From NCBI GenBank assembly GCA_023229845.1, contig JALNYK010000009.1, positions 34,028 through 98,027 of the forward strand: a stretch of 64,000 nucleotides of DNA, given 5' to 3'. Below, piece by piece: positions 52,194 to 61,200 of this stretch. The notes below the pieces were generated by a model. It was not told the DNA's origin, did not search any database, and saw nothing but the letters and a program-made list of their open reading frames with translations. The stretch's first letter is position 1, and the number at the start of each line of letters is the position of its first letter. The DNA is from Gallionella sp. GTDB lineage: Bacteria; Pseudomonadota; Gammaproteobacteria; Burkholderiales; Gallionellaceae. The position numbers and the translations under genes were made by a program.

Positions 52194-52363
52194 GGCTCTT
52201 TAAAATATCCGAAAAAATATTGTCCACGAAAGGCACGAAAAAACACGAAAAAAACCTCAAGGACTTTATGTCGGGAATGAATATCCGACGGGGAGATTTC
52301 AGTCTATGCGGCTTAGAGTTTTATTTCGTGCCTTTCGTGTATTTCGTGGATGACTGGCTTTGT
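52194..52363. repeat. Inverted-repeat element between obg and proB
   Basis: CACGAAAGGCACGAAA at 52225-52240 and its perfect inverse at 52324-52339, with outer TCCACGAAA ends at 52223 and 52350 and extra CACGAAA copies. The interval has no gene. A MITE-like or structural repeat family is likely. Confidence 0.6.
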
Positions 52364-53428
52364 TTATATCGAACTCGCGTCGCTTTCCTGTGCGCTCTCG
52401 GCGGCTTCTTCCTGTTCCTGTGCGGCGATTTGCAGCAGATGCTCCATGATCGCGTAGGTCAGTTCCTTGCAGCCTTCGCCGTTGATCGCCGAGATCGCGA
52501 AGTGACGGTCGTAGTCGGAGAACTTTTCCAGGAAGGCGACGACCTTTGCGTCGCGGTCTTCCAGCAGGTCCAGCTTGTTCAGCACCAGCCAGCGCGGCTT
52601 CTCGTACAGCGACTGGTCGTATTTCTTCAGTTCGTTCAGGATCGCGTTGGCTTCTGCGACCGGATCGGTGCCCTCGTACATCGGGGCGAGATCGACCAGA
52701 TGCAGCAGCACGCGGGTGCGCGCCAGATGGCGCAGGAACTGGTGGCCCAAGCCCGCGCCTTCGGCTGCGCCCTCGATTAGGCCGGGGATGTCGGCGATCA
52801 CGAAGCTTTTCTCGTGCGAGACGCGCACCACGCCCAGATTCGGGTGCAGTGTGGTGAACGGGTAGTCGGCCACCTTGGGTTTGGCGGCGGAAACCGAGCG
52901 GATGAAGGTGGACTTGCCTGCGTTCGGCATGCCCAGCAGGCCTACGTCGGCCAGCACCTTGAGTTCGAGTTGCAACTCACGGGTTTCGCCTTCTTCGCCG
53001 GGCGTGCACTGGCGCGGCGCGCGGTTGGTGCTGGACTTGAAATGCAGGTTGCCGAGGCCGCCCTTGCCGCCTTGCGCCAGCAGGGTCTTTTCGCCGTCGC
53101 GCGCCAAGTCGGCGATGACTTCGCCGCTATTGATGTCGGTGATCACCGTGCCGACCGGCATGCGCAGGATGACGTCGTCCGCGCCCTTGCCGTAGCAGTC
53201 CGAACCGCGCCCCGACTCGCCGTTTTTGGCGCGATGGGAGCGGGCGAAGCGATAGTCCACCAGCGTGTTGATGTTGCGGTCGGCCTGTGCAAACACGCTG
53301 CCGCCGCGACCGCCGTCGCCGCCGTCCGGGCCGCCCTTTTCGATGTATTTCTCGCGGCGGAAGCTGGCCGCGCCGTTGCCGCCGTTGCCTGCGAATACTT
53401 CGATCTTGGATTCGTCGATGAATTTCAT
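52364..53428 (-). CDS. obgE: GTPase Obg/CgtA
   Basis: Ribosome-associated GTPase for 50S assembly and stress. 354 residues. The Obg fold (1-158) starts MKFIDESKIEVFAGNGGNGAASFRREKYIEKGGPDGGDGGRGGS. The G domain has GMPNAGKSTF, DIPGLIEGA, and NKLD in WLVLNKLDLL. The acidic C-terminal tail matches proteobacterial Obg. Confidence 0.97.
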   Translation of the reverse strand: MKFIDESKIEVFAGNGGNGAASFRREKYIEKGGPDGGDGGRGGSVFAQADRNINTLVDYRFARSHRAKNGESGRGSDCYGKGADDVILRMPVGTVITDINSGEVIADLARDGEKTLLAQGGKGGLGNLHFKSSTNRAPRQCTPGEEGETRELQLELKVLADVGLLGMPNAGKSTFIRSVSAAKPKVADYPFTTLHPNLGVVRVSHEKSFVIADIPGLIEGAAEGAGLGHQFLRHLARTRVLLHLVDLAPMYEGTDPVAEANAILNELKKYDQSLYEKPRWLVLNKLDLLEDRDAKVVAFLEKFSDYDRHFAISAINGEGCKELTYAIMEHLLQIAAQEQEEAAESAQESDASSI

Positions 53429-53437
53429 GAGTTTTGT

Positions 53438-53520
53438 GTAGGTCGGGTTAGCGCAGCGTAACCCGACGTGCTCCTCGTTATCGGAAAATTGTCGGGTTAC
53501 GCTGCGCTAACCCGACCTAC
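53438..53520. repeat. Perfect 30-base inverted repeat between rpmA and obg
   Basis: GTAGGTCGGGTTAGCGCAGC (53438 and on to 53467) and the exact inverse at 53491-53520, with a 23-base spacer. The repeat type is widely seen between genes in proteobacteria. It could form a long cruciform or act as an RNA stem in the rplU-obg transcript. Confidence 0.8.
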
Positions 53521-53543
53521 GAAAAACCGCATATAAATAAAAA

Positions 53544-53565
53544 AGCCCTACCTTGCGATAGGGCT
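53544..53565 (-). terminator. Terminator after rpmA
   Basis: Stem AGCCCTA/TAGGGCT followed on the minus strand by TTTTTTATTTAT. It lies 22 bases after the rpmA stop and may reduce read-through into obg. Confidence 0.8.
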
Positions 53566-53587
53566 GATTCGTTCCGGACGACGCTGC

Positions 53588-53845
53588 TTACGCTGCGACG
53601 ATGGAAACTGTCCTGCGCTTTTGCGCGCCCTTGATGGCGAAGACCACCTTGCCGGTGATTTTAGCAAACAAGGTGTGATCCTTGCCCATGCCGACGTTGT
53701 CGCCGGGATGGAATTCGGTGCCGCGCTGACGCACGATGATGCTGCCCGCGCTGATCAGTTCGCCACCGTAGCTCTTCACGCCCAGTCGTTTTGAGTGTGA
53801 GTCGCGTCCGTTACTGGTACTGCCGCCGCCCTTTTTTGATGCCAT
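53588..53845 (-). CDS. rpmA: 50S ribosomal protein L27
   Basis: 85 residues: MASKKGGGSTSNGRDSHSKRLGVKSYGGELISAGSIIVRQRGTEFHPGDNVGMGKDHTLFA, the canonical L27 sequence with the N-terminal arm that reaches the peptidyl-transferase centre. Second gene of the rplU-rpmA operon. Confidence 0.98.
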   Translation of the reverse strand: MASKKGGGSTSNGRDSHSKRLGVKSYGGELISAGSIIVRQRGTEFHPGDNVGMGKDHTLFAKITGKVVFAIKGAQKRRTVSIVAA

Positions 53846-53885
53846 GTTATATGCTCCTTAAGAGAATTACGCCCAGACTTTCGCC

Positions 53886-54197
53886 TTAGGCAGAGATGCC
53901 GTCGATGCGGATCTCTGTGTAGTTTTGACGATGACCTTGATTCTTCTGGTAGTGCTTACGGCGACGCATCTTGAAGATGCGGACCTTGTCGCCACGGCCA
54001 TGCGACACGATGGTCGCTTGTACGGTTGCACCGGTCAGCAAAGGCTTGCCCACGGACAGCTTGTCGCCGTCGGCAACCATCAGCACTTTGTCCAGCACGA
54101 TAGCGCTGCCGACATCGCCGGGGATGGTTTCGATTTTCAGGGTTTCACCGGAAACGACACGGTATTGTTTACCACCGGTTTTAATGACTGCGTACAT
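53886..54197 (-). CDS. rplU: 50S ribosomal protein L21
   Basis: 103 residues: MYAVIKTGGKQYRVVSGETLKIETIPGDVGSAIVLDKVLMV, and KMRRRKHYQKNQGHRQNYTEIRI near the C-terminus, standard L21. First gene of the operon, with a strong promoter upstream. Confidence 0.98.
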   Translation of the reverse strand: MYAVIKTGGKQYRVVSGETLKIETIPGDVGSAIVLDKVLMVADGDKLSVGKPLLTGATVQATIVSHGRGDKVRIFKMRRRKHYQKNQGHRQNYTEIRIDGISA

Positions 54198-54235
54198 AAC
54201 AACCTCGATTGATTGCGGTTTTTGCGAAGGCGCGG

Positions 54236-54263
54236 ATTATACATAAAAAATCGGCCCCGTCAA
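54236..54263 (-). promoter_or_regulatory. Sigma-70 promoter of rplU
   Basis: On the minus strand, TTGACG (54258-54263), a 16-base spacer and a perfect TATAAT (54236-54241). The -10 box lies about 39 bases before the rplU ATG, as expected for a strong ribosomal promoter. Confidence 0.85.
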
Positions 54264-54438
54264 AAGCATTTTTCCGGAACGGTGTTCGAACATGGAAATA
54301 TGCGGATGGCGGTTGGTTGCTTTAGACTTCGGCGGCCAGCATTTAACGGCGTCCGGTTGGACTGGCGGTCAGGGTGCCGAGTGCTGCTGCGCGAACCAGA
54401 GCACATTCTAACAAGACTTTAAAAATGGAGATTCGACA

Positions 54439-55779
54439 ATGATGCGTTATTTTTCAGGGAGTGGGTTGCGGACTGCTTTATCCGCTTATTTGGCTGCGGC
54501 CTTGATGTTGTTCGGTCTGTCCCAGCCGTTGGCGGCCAGAACATTGGCCGGGAAGGCCACGCCGGCGAAGGTGACGGCGGTCTCGTGCAGCGACAGTCCG
54601 TACGTCAATTATTCGCTGCCTGCCGGTACGAACGATCTTTATCCGGTTATCAAGACTGCGTCCATGTCCGATTACGACTATTCGATGGCGGTGGCTTCGA
54701 ACATCCAGTTTTACTTGCAGAACTCCATTACGCGGGATCAGCTCAACGCCTGCTACCTGAGCGTGACGCCAGCCGACGGTGGCGGCTACAACGTCAAATT
54801 CCGCTCGCCCGATCCCAGGGCCGCAACTTACGGTGCGACCCAGATATCATGGCTCAGTAACGGCGGATTGGGATTGCAGGGCGTGCTGAATTGCCAGAAG
54901 GACAAGACCTGCTGGGAGCCGACGGGAACGGGCAGCAGCGGCAAGCCGTTGACTTGCACGGGGCCGTGGCAGTTCTACCTGCCGCTGGGGCTGCCGATGG
55001 TTGCGCAAAAGATGGTCATGCTGCTGCATTACCCGCCGTATTCGGCCATGCAGCAGTCCGACTATCTCAACAACGCCACGCTCAACAGATGGCAGCGGCT
55101 GCTGGTGACCGTCGGCGTGCCGCAGGCCGACTGGACCTTGTACACGACCACGGTGGACATCTTCCCGATTGCAGCACCTGGCAGCGGACAAACCGGTTGT
55201 TTCCCCACGACTTCGGCCACGAATTTCTTCGGCAACGGCGGTACGAAATACATTCCGACCATGCTCAATTCGCTGGTCATCGCGCCTGCCGTATCGACCG
55301 TCGGCATGAATACCGTTCCGGTCATCATCTACGGCGCGGAAGCCACGGGTTACTGGAACGCCACCTATCCCGACGCGCAGACCGGCGTGCTCAAGGCGGG
55401 CAGCGTGAGCCTGAATCCGGATGCGCCGACAAAGAAGACGCCGTATATGGGGGCCAACCACCCGATTGCAGCCGTTTACCAGACTTGCGCTTCGAGCCCC
55501 GGCATCGTGACCATGGATAAGCAGGACCTGACCACCGCTTGTTTTGCGAAGTCGATGGCCGCAACGCCCGATGCGGACCCGGTTGCGGTTGAAGCGGCGT
55601 GTCAGGCATCTTATTTCTCGCCGACGCCGGACGCTGAGTATGCTTCCCAGATTTGCGTCACCGTCGTTGTAGACAAGAGTCCTCAATTTGCGCAATGGTC
55701 TACGGACAAGGCCAAGGCGTGGTGCGCGGCACACAGCAACAACCCTTGTCCCTTGCCCGACTATTCGTCGATGAAATAG
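54439..55779 (+). CDS. Secreted Cys-rich protein of unknown function
   Basis: 446 residues with a signal peptide (about 1-33, ending PLAARTLA). The mature protein is Tyr-, Ser- and Pro-rich. Its cysteines are spread through the chain, e.g. VSCSDSPYVNY, ACYLSV, LNCQKDKTCW, TCTGPW, TGCFPTT, YQTCASSP, QICVTVVV and WCAAHSNNPCPLPDY, so several disulfides are likely. The family is not recognised. It sits between rplU and a Tat/GMC oxidoreductase pair on its own transcript, ended by a clear terminator. Start is ATG 54439 (ATG 54442 also possible), preceded by TGGAGATTCGACA. Confidence 0.7.
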   Translation: MMRYFSGSGLRTALSAYLAAALMLFGLSQPLAARTLAGKATPAKVTAVSCSDSPYVNYSLPAGTNDLYPVIKTASMSDYDYSMAVASNIQFYLQNSITRDQLNACYLSVTPADGGGYNVKFRSPDPRAATYGATQISWLSNGGLGLQGVLNCQKDKTCWEPTGTGSSGKPLTCTGPWQFYLPLGLPMVAQKMVMLLHYPPYSAMQQSDYLNNATLNRWQRLLVTVGVPQADWTLYTTTVDIFPIAAPGSGQTGCFPTTSATNFFGNGGTKYIPTMLNSLVIAPAVSTVGMNTVPVIIYGAEATGYWNATYPDAQTGVLKAGSVSLNPDAPTKKTPYMGANHPIAAVYQTCASSPGIVTMDKQDLTTACFAKSMAATPDADPVAVEAACQASYFSPTPDAEYASQICVTVVVDKSPQFAQWSTDKAKAWCAAHSNNPCPLPDYSSMK

Positions 55780-55811
55780 GCCGATATAAGGCCTTAGTTG
55801 CTATACAACGA

Positions 55812-55845
55812 ACGCCTCTCGCTTGCGGGCGAGGGGCGTTTTTTT
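55812..55845 (+). terminator. Rho-independent terminator after the secreted protein gene
   Basis: Stem ACGCCTCTCGC/GCGAGGGGCGT (one wobble pair) followed by a seven-T run, 33 bases after the stop. Confidence 0.9.
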
Positions 55846-55975
55846 CGTCTCAATCCGGTAAGCGATTTGCGTATCGTGGGCCATTGGCCCATGAATTGAC
55901 ATGGGTATTTCAACCAAGGATACTCTGTCGCCCGCAACGGGGATTCCAACATAACAAGAGAAAAAAGGGGGGGAC

Positions 55976-56581
55976 ATGACTTCATTCGGCAAGCCTGAAA
56001 ATATCGAACACGCCATTGCGGCAATGCAGCAATTCAGCCGCAGGGATTTTCTTAAATTCGCCGCAGCTTCGGTCGGCGTTGCCTCGGTCGGGATGCTCGG
56101 TATCGCGCTTCCCTTAGATGCGAGCGCCGCCGTCCCGAACGGTATCCGCTTCATGGGCGAAGCCGAATACAAGGTGTTCCACCGCTTGATGCAAGTGTCG
56201 TTGCCCGTGGGCGGGACGCCGCTCGCTTCCTTGGACAAGATTCCCGTGATGCAGACGCTGGATGCCGCCTTGCTTGCGGGCATGGCGCCTCATGTGTTGA
56301 ATGGACTCAAGCAAGGCGTCGGCCTGTTCGAACAAGGCGCGGTCAAGCTTTACGGCAAGCCGTTCTCGCAACTGGACGACAAGGATGCCACCGCTTTCTG
56401 CGATGCCTGGGACAGTTCGTCCGATCCGGTTCAGCGCGGTCTCGCGACCGGGCTCAAGAAGCTGGTCGCGCTGGCCTACTGGGCGAATCCGCCGACCTGG
56501 GCGGCGCTGGGATACGACGGTCCGGTCAGCAAAAACTGGGGACTGAAATCATTGGGCAACGCGCCCATGCCGGCTAATTAA
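55976..56581 (+). CDS. Tat-exported small subunit-like protein for the GMC oxidoreductase
   Basis: 201 residues. A twin-arginine signal (FSRRDFLKFAAASVGVASVG, about 20-40) is followed by a helical domain: MGEAEYKVFHRLMQVSLPVGGTPL and DAWDSSSDPVQRGLATGLKKLVALAYWANPPTWAALGYDGPV. It resembles the small subunit of membrane-bound gluconate/sorbitol-type dehydrogenases, which carries the Tat signal for the flavoprotein. The GMC gene starts 27 bases downstream. Confidence 0.75.
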   Translation: MTSFGKPENIEHAIAAMQQFSRRDFLKFAAASVGVASVGMLGIALPLDASAAVPNGIRFMGEAEYKVFHRLMQVSLPVGGTPLASLDKIPVMQTLDAALLAGMAPHVLNGLKQGVGLFEQGAVKLYGKPFSQLDDKDATAFCDAWDSSSDPVQRGLATGLKKLVALAYWANPPTWAALGYDGPVSKNWGLKSLGNAPMPAN

Positions 56582-56608
56582 TTAAAAAGAAAACTCGGGG
56601 ACTGAACG

Positions 56609-58174
56609 ATGGGCAAGCATATGCATAAACATGTCGCGGCGAAGGGGTTGATCGTAACTCAGGCTGCGGATGTCAAAGAGGAGAGCATTCACCTGAAGGC
56701 GGATGCGGTTGTGGTCGGTTCCGGTGCGGGCGGCGCGGTCGCCGCTTACGAGCTCGCCAAGACCGGCAAGCGCGTGATCGTGCTCGAAGCGGGGCGCTAT
56801 CTGACCTCGGACAAATTTCCGGAAATGCTGGCGGTCAGCATGGGGCTGCTTTATCAGGATCACGGCATGCAATCCAATGCCGACGGCGACATCGCCATGC
56901 TGCAAGGCGCATGCGTCGGTGGCTCGACGGTGGTCAACGCTTCGGTGTGCTTCCGCATTCCCGATCATTATCTGGAGAAGTGGGGGAAAGAATTCGGTTT
57001 GACCGACCTTTCGCCTGCCGTGATGCATCCTTATTTCGAACGGGTGGAGCGCAATTTGCACATCACCGCTTGCGGTCCGAACGAGACTAGTCCGGGTGCG
57101 GAGTTAATCAAGAAAGGCTTTGCCAAAGAGGGGCTGCCGGAAGGCGCCGCCAAACGCAATATGCGCGATTGCGCGCTGACCGGCTTCTGTTTCGCGGGCT
57201 GCGCCACCGACCGCAAACAATCCATGCTGGTGACTTACTTGCCTTGGGCGCAGGCGCATGGGGCGAAGATTTATGCCGACACGCATGTCACCAAAGTGCT
57301 CGCGGAAAACGGCAAGGCCCGTGGCGTGCTGGCCGAGGTCATCGACCCCGACACCGGCAAGAAGATGGCCGACCTGCGAGTCGATGCGCCCATCGTGGTG
57401 CTGGCGGCTGGGGCTGTGCAGACACCCTTGCTGTTGCTCAAGAGCGGGCTGGCGAATTCCAGCGGTCAGGTGGGCAAGAACTTCGCCTGCCACCCGACCC
57501 TGTCGCTGGTGGGAGAGTTTCCCGAAGAGGTGAACGATTTCCACGGCGCGACGCACTCGCTGTTCATGGATCGCGACATCCTGCCGCCCAAGCCCGGCTA
57601 CCTGCTGCTCAACGCCATCCAGGACCCGGTCGAGGCCAGCATCCAGGTCGGCCCCAAGACCGGCAAGCCCTATCTGGACTACATGATCCGCTATCGCAAC
57701 ACCGTCCGCCTGATCTGCCTGGTGCACGACAAGAACAAGGGCGAGATACGTCTGGAGAATGGCAACAAGGTCGTCGATTACAACGTGGACGACGAAGACT
57801 TCGAGATCATGAAAGTGGGCCTCAAAACCACGGCGCGCGTGTTGTTCGGCGGCGGCGCAAGCAAGGTGCGCATCCCGGCTTCCAGCGACCTGACCATAGC
57901 CTCCATCGCCGAAGTGGACAAGGTGATAGACGGGCTGAAGAACGAGCGCAAGCGCTACCGTTATGTCTCCTTCCACCCTCAAGGCAGTTGCCGCATGGGC
58001 GCCGACCCGAAGAAGTCCGTCGTCAATGCCATGGGCGAAACCCACGATGTGAAGAATCTCTACATCGCGGACGCCAGCCTGATGCCGACCTCGACCGGCT
58101 ACAACACGCAGGAAAGCGTCTATGCACTGTCCAGCTACGTCAGCGACCGGATCAACGAGGCGCACCGCTCCTGA
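56609..58174 (+). CDS. GMC-family FAD oxidoreductase
   Basis: 521 residues. FAD-binding motif VVVGSGAGGAVAAYELAKTGKRVIVLEAG (GSGAGG at 37-42), QGACVGGSTVVNASVCFR, and the C-terminal catalytic region SFHPQGSCRMGADP with NTQESVYALS. A Cys-containing insert DCALTGFCFAGCATDRKQS is typical of bacterial GMC dehydrogenases. It likely oxidises an alcohol or sugar in the periplasm with the Tat partner upstream. The substrate is unknown and no cytochrome subunit is adjacent. Confidence 0.88.
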   Translation: MGKHMHKHVAAKGLIVTQAADVKEESIHLKADAVVVGSGAGGAVAAYELAKTGKRVIVLEAGRYLTSDKFPEMLAVSMGLLYQDHGMQSNADGDIAMLQGACVGGSTVVNASVCFRIPDHYLEKWGKEFGLTDLSPAVMHPYFERVERNLHITACGPNETSPGAELIKKGFAKEGLPEGAAKRNMRDCALTGFCFAGCATDRKQSMLVTYLPWAQAHGAKIYADTHVTKVLAENGKARGVLAEVIDPDTGKKMADLRVDAPIVVLAAGAVQTPLLLLKSGLANSSGQVGKNFACHPTLSLVGEFPEEVNDFHGATHSLFMDRDILPPKPGYLLLNAIQDPVEASIQVGPKTGKPYLDYMIRYRNTVRLICLVHDKNKGEIRLENGNKVVDYNVDDEDFEIMKVGLKTTARVLFGGGASKVRIPASSDLTIASIAEVDKVIDGLKNERKRYRYVSFHPQGSCRMGADPKKSVVNAMGETHDVKNLYIADASLMPTSTGYNTQESVYALSSYVSDRINEAHRS

Positions 58175-58202
58175 ACGGACTAGACAGCTTTGTTTGGTAT
58201 CG

Positions 58203-58229
58203 ACTACGGCCTCTGCATGAGGCCGTAGT
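58203..58229. terminator. Bidirectional terminator between GMC and kinase genes
   Basis: Perfect 11-base arms ACTACGGCCTC/GAGGCCGTAGT with a 5-base loop, followed by TTGTTT on the plus strand. It serves the convergent ends of the genes at 58174 and 58247. Confidence 0.75.
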
Positions 58230-58246
58230 TGTTTGATCGGCCGGCT

Positions 58247-61200
58247 TTAGTCTTCCGGCGCAAGCGTGACCCGGTTGCGTCCGGTTTTCTTGGAGTGGTA
58301 GAGCGCTTCGTCCGCGCGGATGATGAGTTCGCTGACCAGCGTGTCGCGTTCCAGTAATCTGGTCAGGCCGATGCTGACGGTGTACTTGAGTTGCTTGCCT
58401 TCCACCGGCAGGGTGCTCGCCTCGACATTCTGGCGCAGGCGTTGCGCCACCTCCATGGCGGGTTGAATGTCGGTGTCGGGCAGAATGGCGACGAACTCCT
58501 CGCCGCCGAACCGGCATACGCTATCGACATTCCGCAACGAGTCGCGGAAGACGACGGCAAACGCTTTCAGTACCTCGTCGCCGATGGCGTGCCCGTAAGT
58601 GTCGTTGATGGACTTGAAGTGGTCGATATCCAGGATCATCAATGCCAGCGGCGAGCCGTTGCGCTTCGCGCGATTGATTTCCGTTTCGCCGAGTTCGAAC
58701 AGCTTGCGCCGGATGAACAGTCCGGTCAGGTAATCGGTGGTGGCCAGTCTGCGCAGCTCTTCTTCCAGCAGCTTTCTTTGCTCGATCTCCGCCGCCATTT
58801 CCTCGTTGGCCCGATTGAGTTGCGCAGACTTTTCCTGCAATTGCCGGGTGCGCTCGTCCACCTTCTTTTCGATGCTCTGGTAGAGGCGGGCGTTCTCGAT
58901 GGAAACCCCGATCTGGCTGGTGATCAGGTTCAGTATTTGCAGGCGGGCCGGGGTGAACGTATCGGTGGCGAAGTTGTTTTCCAGGTACAGGATCGCGAAC
59001 AACTCGCCCTGCTTGATGACCGGCATGCAGAGCACGGACTTGAGTTTGTTCGCGATCACGTAAGAGTCGCGCGTGAACAGGCCTTCGTTGGACGCATCGC
59101 TTAGGACGATGCATTGCGCGGTGCGATCCGCATAGTTCACGATCGATCTGGCCAGGCCCTGCGATTCTTCGACGGGCATGGCGCGCAAATGGAATTCCTT
59201 ACCGTTGCCGATGTCGATTTCCGCCGCAATCGTCAACTGGCCTTTTTCCTTCAGGATCAGGAATCCGCGTTGCGCGCCGGCATTCTCGACGACGATTTCC
59301 ATCGTTTTTTCGAGCAACTTGTCCAGCACGATTTCGCCTGAAATCGCCTGGGAGGCCTTGAGTATCGAGGCGACATCGAAACCGGCCGATGCATGATCCG
59401 GTGTCGAGGTGTTAGTCCGATGGGGAGTCGTAAACGAACCTGCCAGAGGCTTGGACAGAGTATGGATTTTCTCGATTCCCTCGACCAGCGCCGCAGCTCC
59501 CCAATGGCGATAGCACTGAGAGGCATGATTCAGGTAGATGTGTGCAAAATCCTCTTTCCCGAAATCGAGCCAGAATCCGGCGGCGAGTTCGTATGCCAGA
59601 GCCTCGTTCTGGATGAAGTCGGACTTCACCGCCGCGCTGATCGCGAGGTCGTAGGCCCTGATGGCGGGGACATCGTTGCCGGATACTCTGGCTTTCTCGG
59701 CTTCGACGAGCAGGTATTTGTGGAGGAAGTTGTCCGCGCAAATGTCCGCCCATAATTTCATCTGACGCTGGTTTGCTTCGATCTGCATCAGGTATTGCTT
59801 CTGTGTCGCCGCATCTCTCGATGGATACAGCGCCGCCAGGATCAGGCTGTGGTAAAAGTTGAACTCGGCCATCGTGCTGGTGCCGCGAATGTGGTCGAGT
59901 ATCTTTCCTGCTTCCAGTATGCAGCCCAGCGCGTCCTCGTGTTTTTTGTGGAGATAGAGGACTTGCGCCTTGAGCACGAGGAAGTAACACAGCGCCACCA
60001 CGTTGCGCGTTTTGCAATCTTCGACGAATTGCTGCTCGGTCATCGCCTTCGTGTCGAAGGATAGCTTTCCGCCGGTTTCGCCCCGGAGGTTGGCGATGGC
60101 CAGCTGGAAGCCCTGAATGGTGTCGATGGGCATCTGGTGCTTCGCCTTTTTGACGAAGCCCATGAAGCCGTCCAGCTTTTCGGACAAGCGCGGCAGCGGC
60201 ATGCCCTTGTTGTAGAGATTCGCGACGCCGAATCCTAGAATGTAGCCCGCATACTGGAAATCGCCGCACTCGATCCCGGTCTGATAGCCCTCGTCGAAGG
60301 CGGCGTCGCCTTCATCGAAGGGGCGGGTCCAGTGCAACAGGAAGGCGGTATTGATGAAGATGCCCCGGCATTTTTGCACCGGGTCGTTGTAACGCTCGCT
60401 CATCTTCAGCCCGAGCTGGCAGAACGCGTAACCGTCGTGGTATTCGTGCAGCACCGAGCTGAGGATGTTCGCATAGGTGACGTATGCTTTGGCCGACTCG
60501 TGGGTGTGTCCGTAATACAGGGACAGGTTGGCCATTACGACGGCGATCACGCTATAGAGCTCCGGATCGGCCATGTACGTGGTCGGCTGCATTTCCATGA
60601 GTATCCTCATGGCGGCCCGATGTGTGCGCGAGGTCATCTTCGGCGAATCGATCAGTGCGTCGATTTGCCGGTCCCCGAGGTTGGTCTTGGCCTTCGAGAT
60701 TTCGGCATGCAAGGCCGTTTCCAGATTTTCCTCCGGCAGCTCGATGCCCAGGAGTTTCAGCGCATCCCGTCCGGTCGAAATACCCTTTTGATAATCCGCC
60801 GTGACGGTGTATTGATAAATCAGCATGCCGTAGAGATCGGCCTTGCCGATGGCGGAGTCCGATTTTCCCAGCAGCAGATAGATGATTTCCTGCGACTTGG
60901 CGAAGTCGCCCGTCAGATACTCGGCTTCGGCCCACTCCTGATGCAAGGCAAAGCAGAGCTCGTATTCTTCTTCCCATGCCGTCTCGGGAAGGTGCGCGAT
61001 GCCGGCCATGAAATATTGCCGCGCCGAAGCGTAAGCGGTGTTCTTTTTCGATTGCCGTCCGGCCAGCAGATTCAGCCGCGCCACCCGGATTCGTTTTTGT
61101 TTGCCCTGAATCAGGTGGCTGGAGATATTCAGGTGGTTGACTGCATCGATAACCGTCTTGATGTTTTCGTCGTCCGGCAGGTGTTGCAACAGTATTTCTC

